DNA of 64,000 nucleotides from Chinchilla lanigera (GCF_000276665.1 NW_004955472.1:5237071-5301070), one strand, 5' to 3'; shown: positions 1 through 11,908, numbered from the stretch's first letter. Notes: generated by a model from the letters alone, not told the origin. Made by a program: numbers and translations.

Positions 1-1464
1 AAATCAATTAACAAAGTAATGAAAATCCTGTGCTATGATTATTTTCTGCTTTTAATGTGTTTGTTCAACTTATTTTATACATCTCATTTTATTTTATTAA
101 ATTCTTCAGGGAAGCATAAACTCTAAAGCAATATGGTGCATCATACTATCTTTCATCTAGTGACCCTGTGTTTACATTCCTATCACGCTGAGAGAATAAG
201 AGTGACTATCTGTTGTATAGTACTCAAGACAGCAATATTCATTACTGCTTTTGACATATGAGGGAGAAAGCTCTGTAATTTTAAATAAGAATATAAACCC
301 GATGGTCGCAAGATAGAAGAGGACAGAACCCATAAAACAAAATAACAGCTTTGTTAATCTCCAGCATATCATTTCCAGGAAGTCAAACGATGAGTTTTTC
401 ACTTTTCTCCTGCTTGTATTTCTGTCTTATGAATTTAATGTGGGGGTCAGTGGGCCTCCATTTTATGCACATGTTAAAAGTTTTATTGCTGATTTAATCA
501 CATAAAGCACATTTCTACCACTAGCTCAGTTTTCAAGATTTTCTAAAACAAATACAATTTGGTACATGAAAGAAGACATATGGGCATTGAACAGCAAAAC
601 TTTTAAGTAAGTACTTCTTACACTGCAGATTCAGGAAGTAAAATAAGAACACAATAAGTGCTTTTTTAAAAAACACTATTTCAGTTATTTGATCTTACCT
701 ATGCCTTAGAAATTTCATCTGCAAAGCATCTGTTTTCTCTTCTCCTCTAAATGCTGTGTGTGTTTGTGTTATCTGTGGATGCAGCAGAGAACACCACGGT
801 AACAAAGTGCTGATGTCATAATTTTGACGTTATGAAAATCATTGTTCATATTGTTACTGCGAGTGAAGATCTAAGACCAATGGCAATGGAGTCACTACTA
901 AGGGTTTTATGGGCATCAAAGAGGAGTGGTCTGTATGATTCTTACTAATGCCTAGTTGATCTCTTTCACCTTATATTTTGAAAACAAATCCAAAACGGTG
1001 AGATCAGGGATCTAATGGAAATTGGTTATATCTATATCACACTCACACTCCGTTTCTAACTCATTACTCTGGAAACAAAATCTGTACACAAGTTTTCCTT
1101 TTAATTTTACCCTGGGCAGATTCTCCACTAACTGTGAAAATAAAGTTTTTTGTTAAATGTGAAATTTAAATTTACTGCACTTGGCTTCTGATCATTTAAA
1201 GAGATCCATTTTTTAACCTTCTGAGTGAATAAAACTTAAATTCAAGATAAGACCTCTTTCTTTACTACTTTGTGTCATGAGAGATTGAAATTTAATTTCA
1301 TACTCCGGGAGTGAGTATAGAGCTGACCAAAGTTCTAGCTGAAAGAACACATCCATTTGCCTTAGAGCCTTTGTAAAGCTCTCTTAGATTCTAGGTTAGC
1401 TACTGTACAGGTGACTTCCTGCAGGTTTCTCTCTGAAATTTTGAGTTGCATGGGGGAATTATCT
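1..1464. other. No recognisable feature
   Basis: AT-rich sequence with no coding signal and no repeat that I recognise on either strand. Very old diverged repeats may be present but could not be seen by eye. Confidence 0.5.
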
Positions 1465-1540
1465 ATATCATGTTCACTGCTGAATTCCCAAAAGTGCTAG
1501 ATCCATGGTATATGCAAAATAAAGGTGAATTAATAAATGT
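1465..1540 (+). repeat. L2-like 3' end fragment
   Basis: The stretch reads like the tail of an ancient mammalian L2/MIR-type element: 'cactgctgaattccca', then a degraded 'gcctggcacatagtaggtgctcaataaa' motif seen as 'agatccatggtatatgc...aataaatg'. It is short and diverged, so assignment to L2 rather than another CORE-type tail is uncertain. Confidence 0.4.
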
Positions 1541-1962
1541 ATGCCAATTTTGTAGTGAGTTCTCTGTTTGTATTTACAAGTGTCTATCACAAGTTTTCTC
1601 AACCTTGATATGATGAGCAGTTTTGGCCAGTTGGCCTTTCGTGTAGGAAGATGCTGTCTGAACAACTGTCACATCTCCCAGACACAAAATCAGTTTAGGA
1701 ACTCCAGTCTACATAAATCTGCATCAATATAGCACTTTATTTATAATGTATATAGTCCATTCAGACAGACAAAATTTCACAACTCTTACATACTTCACTG
1801 GTGATAGTTATTCTTCAGCCCTGTGATAAATCTACCCGCTTTAAAAAGCCTTTATCTCTACTATTTGCAGATATTGAAAGTCTCTCCTCTTCTGGTATAG
1901 CTCTGAACCCAGGCACCCTTCAAGGCATCACTGAACTACATCCACAGTCGTTATTAAAAATT
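1541..1962. other. No recognisable feature
   Basis: Unique-looking sequence between the L2-like fragment and the ID dimer, with no coding potential or repeat recognised. Confidence 0.45.
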
Positions 1963-1972
1963 TTATTTTGAG

Positions 1973-2064
1973 GGGCTGGGGATTTAACTCAGTGGCACAG
2001 CACCTGCCTGGCAAGAGCGAAGACATGAGTTCGATTCCTCGTACCAGAAAAAAAACAAAAAAAA
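1973..2064 (+). mobile_element. ID SINE, first unit of a dimer
   Basis: A tRNA-derived ID element. The head 'gggctggggattta' contains a recognisable polymerase III A box, the B-box-like 'gagttcgattcc' follows about 50 bases later, and an A-rich tail (aaaaaaaacaaaaaaaa) ends it. It is followed without a gap by a second ID. The pair sits between two copies of a 10-bp direct repeat, ttattttgag (1963-1972 and 2156-2165), so the two units occupy one insertion site. Confidence 0.9.
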
Positions 2065-2155
2065 GGGGCTGGGGATTTAGCTCAGCGGCACAGCACTTGC
2101 CTGGCAAGGGCGAAGTCGTGAGTTCGATTCCGGAAAAAAAAACAAAAAAAAAAAA
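2065..2155 (+). mobile_element. ID SINE, second unit of a dimer
   Basis: Second ID copy joined to the A tail of the first. It has the same head and B box but loses the last few bases before the tail ('gattccgg' runs straight into A). The shared target duplication outside the pair fits either insertion of a preformed dimer or insertion of this copy into the tail of the first, where its own duplication would be hidden in poly(A). Confidence 0.9.
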
Positions 2156-2270
2156 TTATTTTGAGATAGGGTCTCACTAAATTCCCCAGGCTGGCCTTCA
2201 GCTTACAATCCTCCTGCATCAGCCTACCAAGTAACTTGGATTATACAAGTGTGCCACTATACCTGGCTGC
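2156..2270 (-). mobile_element. B1-type SINE fragment, antisense, hosting the ID dimer
   Basis: Antisense B1-type sequence: 'gagatagggtctcac', 'ccaggctggcc', 'cagcctaccaagta', 'ggattatacaagtgtgccac', ending in 'cctggct'. It is diverged and could be the B1 half of a fused B1-ID element. Its T-rich end supplied the target site used by the ID dimer, so this element is older than the dimer. Confidence 0.75.
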
Positions 2271-2384
2271 TTTTGATAAATGCAAGTAGGACAGAAATTC
2301 TGAGTGGTTTACATTCTAGTGTGTAAATTACTGTATATCAGAAAGAGCTTATGCCACATCTCTGTATAATAATAGAGTAAAAAC

Positions 2385-3070
2385 AAGTCCCTTCTTGGAA
2401 CTTTATGCATTGTTGATGGAATGACAAAAGCATACAGCCTTCAGGAGAAAAAATGTGGAAGTTTCCCCCAAATTTTAAAATAGAACTACCATAGGATCCA
2501 GAAACCACACATCTAAGTGTGTATCAAGGGGTTAAAGCTGGTATGTAGAAGAGAAACTTGCACTGCTGTGTTCATTGAGACACTGTTCACGATAACCAAG
2601 ATAGGAATGCAGCTGGAGTGTGCACCATCAAATGAAAAAATAAAGAGAATGCTTGGATGTCAGTACATGCACACTCTGTGGAATAATAGCCAATCGTTAA
2701 AGAGAAAAAATTCTTCCATCTGCGACATGAATAAATGCACAGTGAAGTGAATCAGACAGAGAAAGACAGGTACTGTACAATTTCATGTATGTGTGCATCT
2801 AGAAGAATTGAATTCAGCAATGGTGGTAGCAGAGCCTAGAGAGGGCGGGGTGGACAGAAAGCAGGAATATGGATCAAATCGGTCAAAATTTCAGTTATAC
2901 CAGCAGAACAAGCTTTATTCTTCTATTGCAGAGTGGTCACAATATTAACAATAGGTTTTATATTTCAAGATGGCTACACGAATAGATTTCTAATGTTTTA
3001 CCGCAGAAATAGCAAAGTACTTGAGGTAATAATTTGTTAACTCGATTGACTTAATATAGACATTAAAACT
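2385..3070 (+). mobile_element. LINE-1 3' end (3' UTR), sense
   Basis: Matches the general pattern of mammalian L1 3' ends read in sense: 'gttgatggaatgacaaaa' (few-copy 'ttggtgggaatg' block), 'agaactaccataggatccag', 'ttcattgagacactgttcacgataac' (from 'gcagcactattcacaatagc'), then 'ggaataatagcc'. Many substitutions and small indels mark it as old. It runs into the assembly gap, so its true 3' end may be lost. No functional frame remains. Confidence 0.7.
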
Positions 3071-3080
3071 ATCACAATGA

Positions 3081-3256
3081 NNNNNNNNNNNNNNNNNNNN
3101 NNNNNNNNNNNNNNNNNNNNNNNNNNNNNNNNNNNNNNNNNNNNNNNNNNNNNNNNNNNNNNNNNNNNNNNNNNNNNNNNNNNNNNNNNNNNNNNNNNNN
3201 NNNNNNNNNNNNNNNNNNNNNNNNNNNNNNNNNNNNNNNNNNNNNNNNNNNNNNNN
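3081..3256. other. Assembly gap (176 N)
   Basis: Run of undetermined bases. Open frames that cross it have no meaning. The flanks differ in character (L1 3' end on the left, unassigned on the right). Confidence 1.
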
Positions 3257-3561
3257 GGTAGTGCATTCAGTAATGAAATTATGTCCCTGTTGCTCTTTGG
3301 GATATATGTGTCATTCTTTAATATGTAATCTTCATTTTTAATTAATGAAGAAGAAATCTATTAGTACACATGTTTTAATTGTAATGACTTCTACTAGTGT
3401 AATTCAAACTGTGAAGAGCATTTAATAGAGAAAAAACTGGAAGATTTGACATATTTGCATTACACTTTTTGATTTTTCAGTAGTTTCAAGTTTAAACAAT
3501 TGTTTAAATATCTGTGAGCATCAGTTCCACTGTAAGTACCGGGTGATGATTGAGTAACTTG
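3257..3561. other. No recognisable feature
   Basis: Unique-looking AT-rich sequence between the gap and the ID insertion; nothing supported. Confidence 0.45.
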
Positions 3562-3574
3562 CAGGATAGCTTTC

Positions 3575-3662
3575 TTTTTTTTTTTCCAGTACCGGGAACT
3601 GAACTCATGACCTTGTGCTTGCCAGGCAGGCGCTGTGCCACTGAGCTAAATCCCCAGCCCCA
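3575..3662 (-). mobile_element. ID SINE, antisense, with perfect 13-bp target duplication
   Basis: Reverse-oriented ID: T-rich tail at the left, then 'ccagtaccgggaactgaactcatgacc' core, ending 'ctaaatccccagcccc', the complement of the GGGGCTGGGGATTTAG head. It is flanked by exact 13-bp direct repeats, caggatagctttc, at 3562-3574 and 3663-3675. The intact duplication indicates a fairly recent L1-type retroposition. Confidence 0.93.
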
Positions 3663-3675
3663 CAGGATAGCTTTC

Positions 3676-4080
3676 ACTTCGAACAGTTCGCATTAGTTCT
3701 GGTGCTCCATTTGTGGTACCGAGCATGAGTAGCCAAGTGGACTTCTCTCTGGTGAAACAAACCTGCTTGGTAAAATAATAATGAATAATTCCAAATGAGA
3801 AGATTGCATGAATACATTCTGGAGACCGAGTTTACATCCTGATAGCTTACAATAAGAGCTAATCCTGACATGCTGTATGCCTTAAGTGTGCTAAAAGAGA
3901 TCTAAAGCGTTCTTCCCACTGCACACAAAAGTAACTGAGCTGATCGATATGATAATCGGCTCAATCAAGGCAATAATTTCATACGGCATCAAGATATCAC
4001 ATTGTGAACCTTAAATATGTACAGTTTTTATTTTTCATTACAAGCAATACAGCTGGAAAAGAATTCTATAAAATTTTCTG
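3676..4080. other. No recognisable feature
   Basis: No coding signal or repeat recognised between the ID insertion and the antisense L1. Confidence 0.4.
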
Positions 4081-4989
4081 ATTACTTATTTTTATTAGTA
4101 GTACATGTTGGCAGTGTATGCAAACACTCCGTGTGGAGAGGTCCACATCACAATCCAATGTAGCTCCTCTTTTCACTCGTTACATCCCTTTTCTTCCCCT
4201 TCCCTGCATCTCTTGATCCCCTTCCCATTTGAGAAAGATCTGCCTCTACTTTCTCCTCTATCCATGTTTTAATTTGTTCTTTTTTATAATTTGGGTTTCT
4301 CATATAAGAGAGGACATTTAAGCTTATGTGTTGGACATATTTCCCGCAGCATTATGATCTCAAGGTGTATGCATTTTCTTACAAATGACTCAAATTCACC
4401 TTTCTCTGTGATAAACTGTTAATCCATTATGTATAAATACCACACTTTCTTTATCTATTCATCTGCTGATTGACATATAGACTGCTTCCAAGATTTGGCA
4501 TTTGTGAATTGTGCCACTATAAACACAGGTAGATACATATCACTGTAACATGTTGTATTTAATTCTTTCACACAGATAACTAGAAGGGAAATAGTTGGGT
4601 CAGATTAAATTTCTAATTTTTATTTTCTCAGGAATGTCCGTACTGATCTCCATAGTGGTTTTCTGGTTTACTTTCCCACTAACAAAGCAAAAGGGTTTCT
4701 TTCTTTAAACATTATGAACATTTGTTGTTTTAGTGGATTCCTTGATGAAAGCCATTCTTTATGGGGTAAGATGGAATCTCAGTGTTGTTTTAATTTTCAT
4801 TTTTCTAGGGCCAGTGATGTTAAGCATTTCTTTGTGTATTTATTTGCCATTTTTACTTCTTTTGTGAAGTATATTTATTTCATTTGCCCATTTCTGATTG
4901 GTCTTTTATTTTAGAGGGTCTGTTTTGTGAGTTCTTTATATATTCTATATATTGGTCCTCTGTGTAAGGAATAGCTGGCAAAAATTTTC

Positions 4990-6480
4990 TTACCGTTCTG
5001 TCAGTTGTCTTTTCACTCTATTTCTTTTTCCTGTGCAGAAGCTGTACAATTTGATATGAACCTCTTTGCTGATTTTTGATACTACTTCCTGTGTAAAAAG
5101 GACTCTGTTCAAAAAGTGCTTGCCTATGCCTTCAAGAGTTTTGCTTATTTTATTTTCCAGTGGGCTCCATGTTTCCATTTTAGCACTTAGTTCTTTGATG
5201 TATTTATATTTTAGTTTGATCTATGGTGAGACATATCACTTTAAATTAAATCTTCTGCATATGAGTATTCAATTTTCCCAACACCATTTACTAGAGAGCC
5301 TATCTTTCCTCCAGTGTATGTTAGTATATCCTTTACTGAAGATCAAGTAGTTCAATGTGCTTGGAGTTGTTTCCGCTTCCTCTGCTCTGTTCCACCGATC
5401 CTCATGTCTATTTTTGTGCCATTATATGCTTCTTTTATCACTGTAGCTTTGTAACAGAACTCCAAGTGTGGGTTTGTGTTGCCTCCCACTATGTTCTTGT
5501 TACTCAGGATTGCTTTTTCTATCCTGGGACTGACTATTCCGGTTCCATATGAACTTTAGGATTGTTTTCTTCAGTTTTGTGAGGAATGCTGTTGGTATTA
5601 TGATTGGAACTGGATTAAATCTGTTTATCAATTTTGGAAGTATGGCTACTTTGATTACATTGATTTTAACTGCCCAAGAACAAGGGATATATTTCCATTT
5701 TTTGATGTTTCCTTCAATTTCCTTTTCCAGAGCACTGTTTTCATTGTAGAGATCGTTCACTTACTTGGTTAGTTTAATTCCTAAGTTTTTAATTTTTCTT
5801 GGTGCTGTTGTGAATGATATTTTTTTCTAACCTAGTTCCCAGTAGGTTCACTATTTGAGTACAGGTACACTGTTTATCTGTGTGCATAGATTTTTTGTAT
5901 CCTGAATTTATTTATTAATCTAAAAGCCCTTGGTGGATTTTTCTCATCTACAAAAAATGATAATTTGACTCCTTCATTTCTTATATAGACTCCTTTTATT
6001 TCTTTTCCTTGCCCAGTTGTTCCTTCTAATATTTTCAAAACTATGCCGAAAAGGAGCGATTTCCTTTTCTTGATCCTGATTTTAGAGAGAAAGCTTTTGG
6101 TAATTCCCATTTAATCTGATGCTGGCAGTGGTTTTGTCATAAATGGCTTTTCTCAGCTTGAGATAAGATCTTCTATACTTTCTTTTTTGTCATAAATGGA
6201 TGTCGAGTTTTGTCAAGTGCTTGCTTTTGCATCTATTGAGATGATCATGTGACTTTGGTCCTGCTTCTGTTTATGTAATCTATTACACTTATTGATTGAC
6301 ATATATTGAAGCATCCTTGCTTCTATGGGATGAAATCTAGTTGGTCTTGATGTATATTTTTGTTGATTTGTTGCACTTTGTTTGACAATATCTCTTTGAG
6401 GATTTTTTCATCTATATTCATTAAAGATATTGGTGTATACTTCTATGTTTTTTGGTTGCATCCTTGTCTGGCTTTGGAAT
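4990..6480 (-). pseudogene. L1 ORF2 remnant (reverse transcriptase to C-terminal region)
   Basis: Minus-strand frames keep recognisable but broken pieces of the L1 ORF2 protein. One (4990-5178) carries a 'KxYSFCTGKRNRVKRQLTE' block like the family's 'KLKSFCTAKETINRVKRQPTEWE'. Another (5500-5760) carries 'IPCSWAVKINVIKVAILPK' and 'LKKTILKFIWN'. A third (5874-6110) covers the reverse-transcriptase catalytic area, where the expected FADD/YADD motif reads FVDE. Frame changes and stops separate the pieces, so no active enzyme is encoded. Confidence 0.85.
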
Positions 6481-6729
6481 CAGTGCACCAGTAGCTTCCA
6501 GAATGACTGTGGGTGTACGCCTCCCCTTCTAATCCCATGAAAGATCTGAGGAGTACTGGGGATAGAGCTTCCCTGATGTAGTACAGTTTAGCAGTCAGTC
6601 CATCCAAACCTGAGCTTCTCTTGATAGGTTTGTTATTACTGCTTAAACTTCACTCTTATTACTGGATTATTCAGGGTTTTTAAGTCTCCTTGGTTTGGTT
6701 TCAGGAATTCATATTTATCTGGGACTCTA

Positions 6730-6888
6730 AGCCAGGCATGGTGGTGTACACCTGTAATCCCAACCCTCAGGAGGCGGAGGCAGGAGGATAGTTGAAAGTT
6801 CAAGGCCAGGCTGGGCTACAAAGTGAGCTCAGGCCATCCTGAACTGCATAGTGAGACAGAGTTTCAAAAAGACAAAAAAAAAAAAAAT
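6730..6888 (+). mobile_element. B1 SINE, sense
   Basis: Starts 'gccaggcatggtggtgtaca', followed by 'cctgtaatcccaaccctcag', 'gaggcaggaggatag', then the rodent-type internal duplication ('aggccaggctgggctacaaagtgagctcaggcc...'), 'gtgagacagag' and an A-rich tail with a 'gacaaaaa' transition. It lies inside the antisense L1 ORF2 region, so it is younger than that L1. I found no clean target duplication. Confidence 0.92.
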
Positions 6889-7120
6889 CTATCCAATGCT
6901 TTGGAATTTTCCAGTTTATTACATGTGTGTGATGTAGTTGTTACTAATCTTTTTTACTTTGGCAGTGATTTCTGTGATTTCACTTTCTGTGATTTCCCTT
7001 TTATTATTTCCAATTACATTGATTTGGATCTTGTCTCTAATTTTTTTAGTTAAAATTGGTTAAGTATTTATCTATTTGTTTTTATTCATCTGAAAAACAA
7101 ATCCTTAGATTCATTGATTC

Positions 7121-7122
<2 letters not shown>

Positions 7123-7172
<50 letters not shown>
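7123..7172 (+). repeat. (TG)n microsatellite
   Basis: About 25 uninterrupted TG dinucleotides within the antisense L1. The frames running through it are artefacts. Confidence 0.98.
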
Positions 7173-7173
<1 letters not shown>

Positions 7174-7524
7174 TTTCTGCTCTGAACTTTATAATTTATC
7201 TCCTTGTACTACTTTGGGATTTGGATTGTTCTTGTTTTCCTAGGACCTTGGAGGAGACCAAATTTAATTAAATCAGACAACAAAATATTTTATATTCATG
7301 GTTTTGTAAAAATAAAAACAGTCAGCTAGTAATTCATGGAACTTGACATTGAGTATGATCAGAGAAAAAGGTAGTCAAAGGTACTCCACCTAAAGCCAAT
7401 GTTATCCCAGGTGACTCTATAATACAAGAGCTATGCCTGCCGAGGAGACACATCGGAGTCTTCCTGAGGGTTACTGTGGTGAATGGAGGTAGGAAAATTT
7501 CTATAAAACAGTTCAGCAATTCAT

Positions 7525-7614
7525 GAAAGAAAGAAAGAAAGAGAGAGAGAGAGAAAAAAAGAGAGAAAGAGAAAGAAAGAAAGAAAGCAAGAAAGAAAGC
7601 AAGCAAGAAAGAAA
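7525..7614 (+). repeat. (GAAA)n / GA-rich purine tract
   Basis: About 90 bases of GAAA and GA units on one strand with a few C interruptions (gaaagcaa). The low-complexity minus-strand frame made of repeated S/F/L codons is a product of this tract. Confidence 0.95.
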
Positions 7615-7769
7615 CCAAACCAGACATAGCAGTCTCTAAGTAGAAGAGGGTCAGTATTCAGAATTTCTCTATTTTCTAAAACATCCACTTTAACACAAAG
7701 TTATACAATACTCAGTAAAAAAGACAAGTGTGAACTATTACCGCAAAAATAGCTGACAACAAACACTGC

Positions 7770-8120
7770 TTGTATAAGGGTGCATGCATCAGTTTAACAG
7801 CCATTATAAATACACTGAAAGAACTGGAAGAAACGTTTTTCAGAGAAATAAAGGATGGTGTGTATGATATCAATGTCTCTTTAAATAGACAATATTATTA
7901 AAAATATAGAAAACACAAAAGAGAACAAATAGAAATTATGGAATTTAAAATGCAATAACTGAAAGGAAAAATTCACAAGAAGCGTTGAAGAACACTCAAA
8001 AATTAATAGAGGAATAGATAATATGAAGTCTGAATAATAAGATTTATGCATATGAAGAACAAAGGGAAAATTTTAAAAAATTAACAGAGCCTGAGAGAAA
8101 ACTAGAATATCATAAATTAT
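7770..8120 (+). mobile_element. Old LINE-1 fragment, sense, ORF1-side
   Basis: Resembles the sense sequence around ORF1 of old mammalian L1 (L1M): 'agtttaacagccattataaata' (consensus 'aaacagctattataaat'), 'gagaacaaatagaaattatgg', 'aaaatgcaataactgaaagg', 'aaaaattcac' and 'aacagagcctgagag'. No coding frame survives. It is inverted relative to the L1 at 4085-7275 and may be a different copy. Confidence 0.65.
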
Positions 8121-9062
8121 ACCAACATGAACATCATTGGTTAATAATAAATTATCAACTGTCCATTTTGAATTACTATAAATGTACCACATTAATGTGA
8201 GATATTTTTAAAATTGTGGGAAGAGAACTCTATTTTTTACTCAATTTCTTTACATTGCTTTAAGGACCAATCTTATTTAAGCTAAAACAACATTTCTTTA
8301 TTGAAATACACTCCCCTTCAAATTGGAATACAGGGTTATTACCAAGACTGAGGAAAATTCCGTTGACCCTAATGTCAATGGAAACACAAAGAAAGACAGT
8401 GTAATGTAAACAAGAAAGGCAAATTTCTTGAAAGGTTATTGTTTTCTAAAGTAAAGATGCTGAACTCATTTTAAAATGCTAAGCACAATAGTAAGCTAAC
8501 CACATTAAGAATCATTACTTTAATTTCAATTTATTTTTTAAATTTACTTTAAACTCCAGTCAAGCTTTTATATGCATTGAGACAGACTTTGCTTATAAAT
8601 ATAAAGATGGGTAGCTGTATTTGCAATATTATGGCATGGAATAGAATTGGCCAATTTTTGTTACTATACCTTAACCTCTAATCAAATCCACACAATCCTT
8701 TTTGTTATAGAGATACCTGACTTAGACATAAGTATAGATTCAAATGTGTTTGGTATAATGATATTTAAAATATTGAGAACACAAATAGATAATATCTTTC
8801 AAGAATTTTTTTCTTTTAAAAGTCGATCTAGCAGGTAATTCCATGCCTATTTCTGTGTAGAAAGCAGAAGATGATAAAGAACCTATTGAAAGACAGCAGT
8901 AGTCACAGAAGGAAATGTTACTAGTGGGCAAATTAAAAGGAAATCCAATATTCTTTTTCATTTGAGCCCATTACCCTTCCACGTTTTAAAGTAAATAGCA
9001 GTATTTGTCCTTGACACTTAAAAACTGGAAGGTATGACCTTAAGCAGTTTCGCATTTAATAT
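8121..9062. other. No recognisable feature
   Basis: AT-rich, no repeat or gene recognised. Short frames here have no resemblance to known proteins. Confidence 0.45.
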
Positions 9063-9262
9063 TTATTGGTAGTAATAGGGATTGAATCCTGTATCTTTAC
9101 ACTGAGCTACGTCCCTATCCCATATTTTAGCTTTATTTTACTTTTTAAATTTTAGACATCCCACTAAATTGCTAAGGAGCCTATGCTGGACTCAGATTTG
9201 TAATCTTCCTGCCTCACCCTCTCAGAGTGCTGAAATCCTAGAGATGCACCATTATATATTGC
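9063..9262 (-). mobile_element. B1-ID fused SINE (B4-type), antisense, old
   Basis: Order on the + strand: ID part reversed ('agggattgaatcctgtatc...ctgagctacgtcccta'), an AT linker, then B1 part reversed ('ttagacatcccactaaattgc', 'cttcctgcctcaccctctca', 'ctagagatgcacc'). This is the B1-then-ID arrangement of rodent B4-type elements read in antisense. Heavy divergence means an old copy. Confidence 0.75.
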
Positions 9263-11430
9263 TTCAGGTTTAATATTTTAAGTTGAAATCTCATCACATT
9301 AATAAGCAGAGAAAAATGGTTTAATACATATTAAAAATACTTTCAAGTAAATACGATACATGAACAAAAGTTTGGTATATATTATAAATGAAATGTTCTC
9401 TACTAAATAGATTTGCAATAAAATTAGTGCTTAAGGGAACTAAAGTTTCAAATCTATATTTACTGTTGTCTTTGTTTTCTCTTTAACACAATGGTATTTC
9501 TTGTCCCTTCCCCTCTTTCTCCATGCTTTTCTTCATTTACATATCCATATACCGGCACATGTTCAATAGCCCATACCTCTTTCCTATTTTGGCCTAGCAG
9601 TATTAGAAAGTTTTATGAAGTTATGTGTACATTTACTGAGATTCCCTGTTCTTACTATTATCTATGGAAAAGTTGGGAAGGTGAAAATGAAGTTTGTTTT
9701 ATTAAAAACTCGATGATTATAGTATAATCAAAAATCTTTGTATACAACTTTCTACGATTAAATTCAATCTGTACCACTGAACATTGTGGGATGTTGTTTG
9801 TACAATAACAATATTCTCTCAAATACAACATTTGCATAAGGGAAAGTTGTGATAGTGCATACTCTATGGAAGGTGCTTCGTGTGTTTATAAGAAGGAAGT
9901 TTTAAGCTAAAAGCTGCCAGCTTCCTTTCTCTGTTTGTTTCAGGTTAGCTTGTACCCCTCGCCCCAACCGTGTAATGCAGACAAAATTCCTCTCTAATAT
10001 GCATGTTCCTGTGTATCTACTTTCCCTCACTTTCATAAATGGGGATAAAAATATTAATTTTTTATTGTTTACTGTTTACTTATGTTTATTAGTAGTAAAG
10101 ACATTAAAATGTTGCTTTGAGAAGAGGCATTCAGTGCACGATACAGAAACGTGAAACAGATTGCAGTGCTGATGAGATGCTACTAAAGGCCAGCTATGTC
10201 TGATACGTTCAGCCTGAGTAATATCATTTCCTGATAGCCTTGTTTTGGGGAGCTGAGAAAAGGACCAGCAATAAAAACAAAGGGCAAGTGCACATGCAGT
10301 GTCACAGTAACTGTCTGAGGAGCATTTCCCCCAGGAAAAATAATTTTGGATACTAGACTAATTTCAACGGCTTTTTGTTTTCTCTTTTCAATAACACTGT
10401 GATTAGGATCACACACTCTGATTTTAAATATAGCGGCACATACACCATTGCTAATGTGCCAGTCTCAGTATTTCCTATCTCACGTCTAATTTGAGCCATC
10501 AAATAATGGCCTTCCCTGTTCAGATAATATAAAGCAAATCACTCTTATTCAGTTAAGTTTTTCCTCTTTAATTCTGAAAGTCACTGTTTTCTTATTTATG
10601 TTGCTAGGTGGGATAAGGATTAAACAAAAAATAATGAAAACACTATCAATATAAATTTGATCCAGTTTGAACAGAGTCTGAACTCACATACAGAGTTTTA
10701 AAAAGTGCAAAAAGAACAGTGAGGGTCAGCCTTACCCGTGGTTTTACGATTTATCTGCAGTAGAAGTGTGGAGCAGTTGACTAACATCTCTGAGTCATGA
10801 ATTTCTCAACTTAAAATGTGCTACTGAGAACTACGTAGCTGGGTTGTAAGGGATTATTCATTCAAGGCATATTTCTTATCTATCTGTTTTGTACCTAGTA
10901 TATAAAACCTAGGGGATATAAAAACAAACTAAGATATAAAATTATGGGTATATAAAAATCAAGGTGTGTAAAAACAAATAAATGTGGCTTTGAAAGAGTT
11001 TAGCAGGAAAATCATTTTTGAATAAATATGCAGACTAACATGTAATAGCAACTGTGAGTCACATACACCTGAGATTCAGTACACCCATAGGGAGGGTTAA
11101 CTACCTGTAAAGTGGCTTTATGGAAAAGGCATGTCTTCCACCAGAAACAGTCAAAGGGCTGCAACCAGTAACCTGCGATTCGTCATGTGCTATTAAGTGG
11201 TAGTGTTATCACAAAACATCATTTCCTTTTGGCAATGGGATGGATTTGGCATGGTGTCAAGAACTGTAATATTTAGACTCAGTTTGGACATGGATTCAGC
11301 AGAAGAGGGAACAAAGATGAATTGATACCAAGATTTATATAAGAAAAGGCCAAAAAGAAAGAGGCCTACAGAAGTTTACATGATATTCAAAGTAAAGTTT
11401 GTGCAAAAGAAAGACCAACATAAAGCGTGG
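9263..11430. other. No recognisable feature
   Basis: About 2.2 kb with no repeat or gene that I can support. Short frames near 9491-9727 and 10183-10416 lack any recognisable domain. Base composition is ordinary and AT-rich. Confidence 0.4.
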
Positions 11431-11795
11431 GTGCCTTCGTTACATATTTCTTTGTTGCTGGAACAAACGGCCAGAACTCCACAAGTCTGGCTCGCAGTTT
11501 GCAGAGGTTTCAGTTCACAGCCTGCGGCCTCCAAGGCAGAGTGGCGTGGTAGAGGGGCACGGAGGAGGAGAAGCTCATGGTGCTGTGGCAGGAAGCCGGC
11601 AGCCATCAGGGAAACAGAAAAGGAAATCCGCCCTTCCAGACCACACCTCCCACCAGACTTCAGCTCCCAATATCATATCTGGCTGTAAACTCGTCAGTGA
11701 GTGACTCCACGAATGAACATCACACCCCTGCGATCCAGTCACCATGCACAAGCCCCACCTACGTGCACAGGAGGCTTTGCAGGGGGTTGGTGGGT
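11431..11795 (-). mobile_element. MaLR-like LTR, antisense
   Basis: Aligns by eye with the two clearer LTR copies at 25391-25766 and 30337-30751. Shared blocks on the + strand are 'ccttcgttac...tttgttgctgg', 'gaggtttcagttcacag', 'ggcctccaaggcagagtggc', and 'aagccccacctacg...aggctttg'. These correspond to ERVL-MaLR (ORR1/MT/MST-type) LTRs read in reverse. Ends are approximate and no target duplication was identified. The frames here on both strands are chance frames in relatively GC-rich LTR sequence. Confidence 0.65.
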
Positions 11796-11908
11796 CAGTA
11801 CATAAATCAGAAGAGTTGGCTTCAAAGAACAAGTAACAGGGTTTAGAGTTGAAACATACCTCACCCCTCCATCCATACCTTAACTCTGGTGCATGCACAT
11901 GTATGCAT

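Larger units (their letters stand above)
4085..7275 (-). mobile_element. LINE-1 copy, antisense (3' UTR plus part of ORF2), 5'-truncated
   Basis: Read on the minus strand this is the 3' half of an L1. The + strand shows the usual antisense landmarks in order: 'tattcatctgctgattgac', 'atctccatagtgg', 'ttctttatatattctatat', 'gtcagttgtcttttcactc', 'ttgtgaggaatgctgttggt', 'catctattgagatgatcatg' and 'tccaaacctgagcttc'. A B1 (6730-6888) and a TG microsatellite (7123-7172) interrupt it. L1 text continues on both sides of the B1, so it is one copy. It is heavily mutated and inactive. Confidence 0.88.

Noticed and set aside
3072..3328. Open frames across the N run
   Set aside because: They consist almost entirely of undetermined residues.
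7334..7627. Hydrophobic S/F/L-rich minus-strand frame as a membrane protein
   Set aside because: The residues come from the GAAA/GA tract read in reverse.
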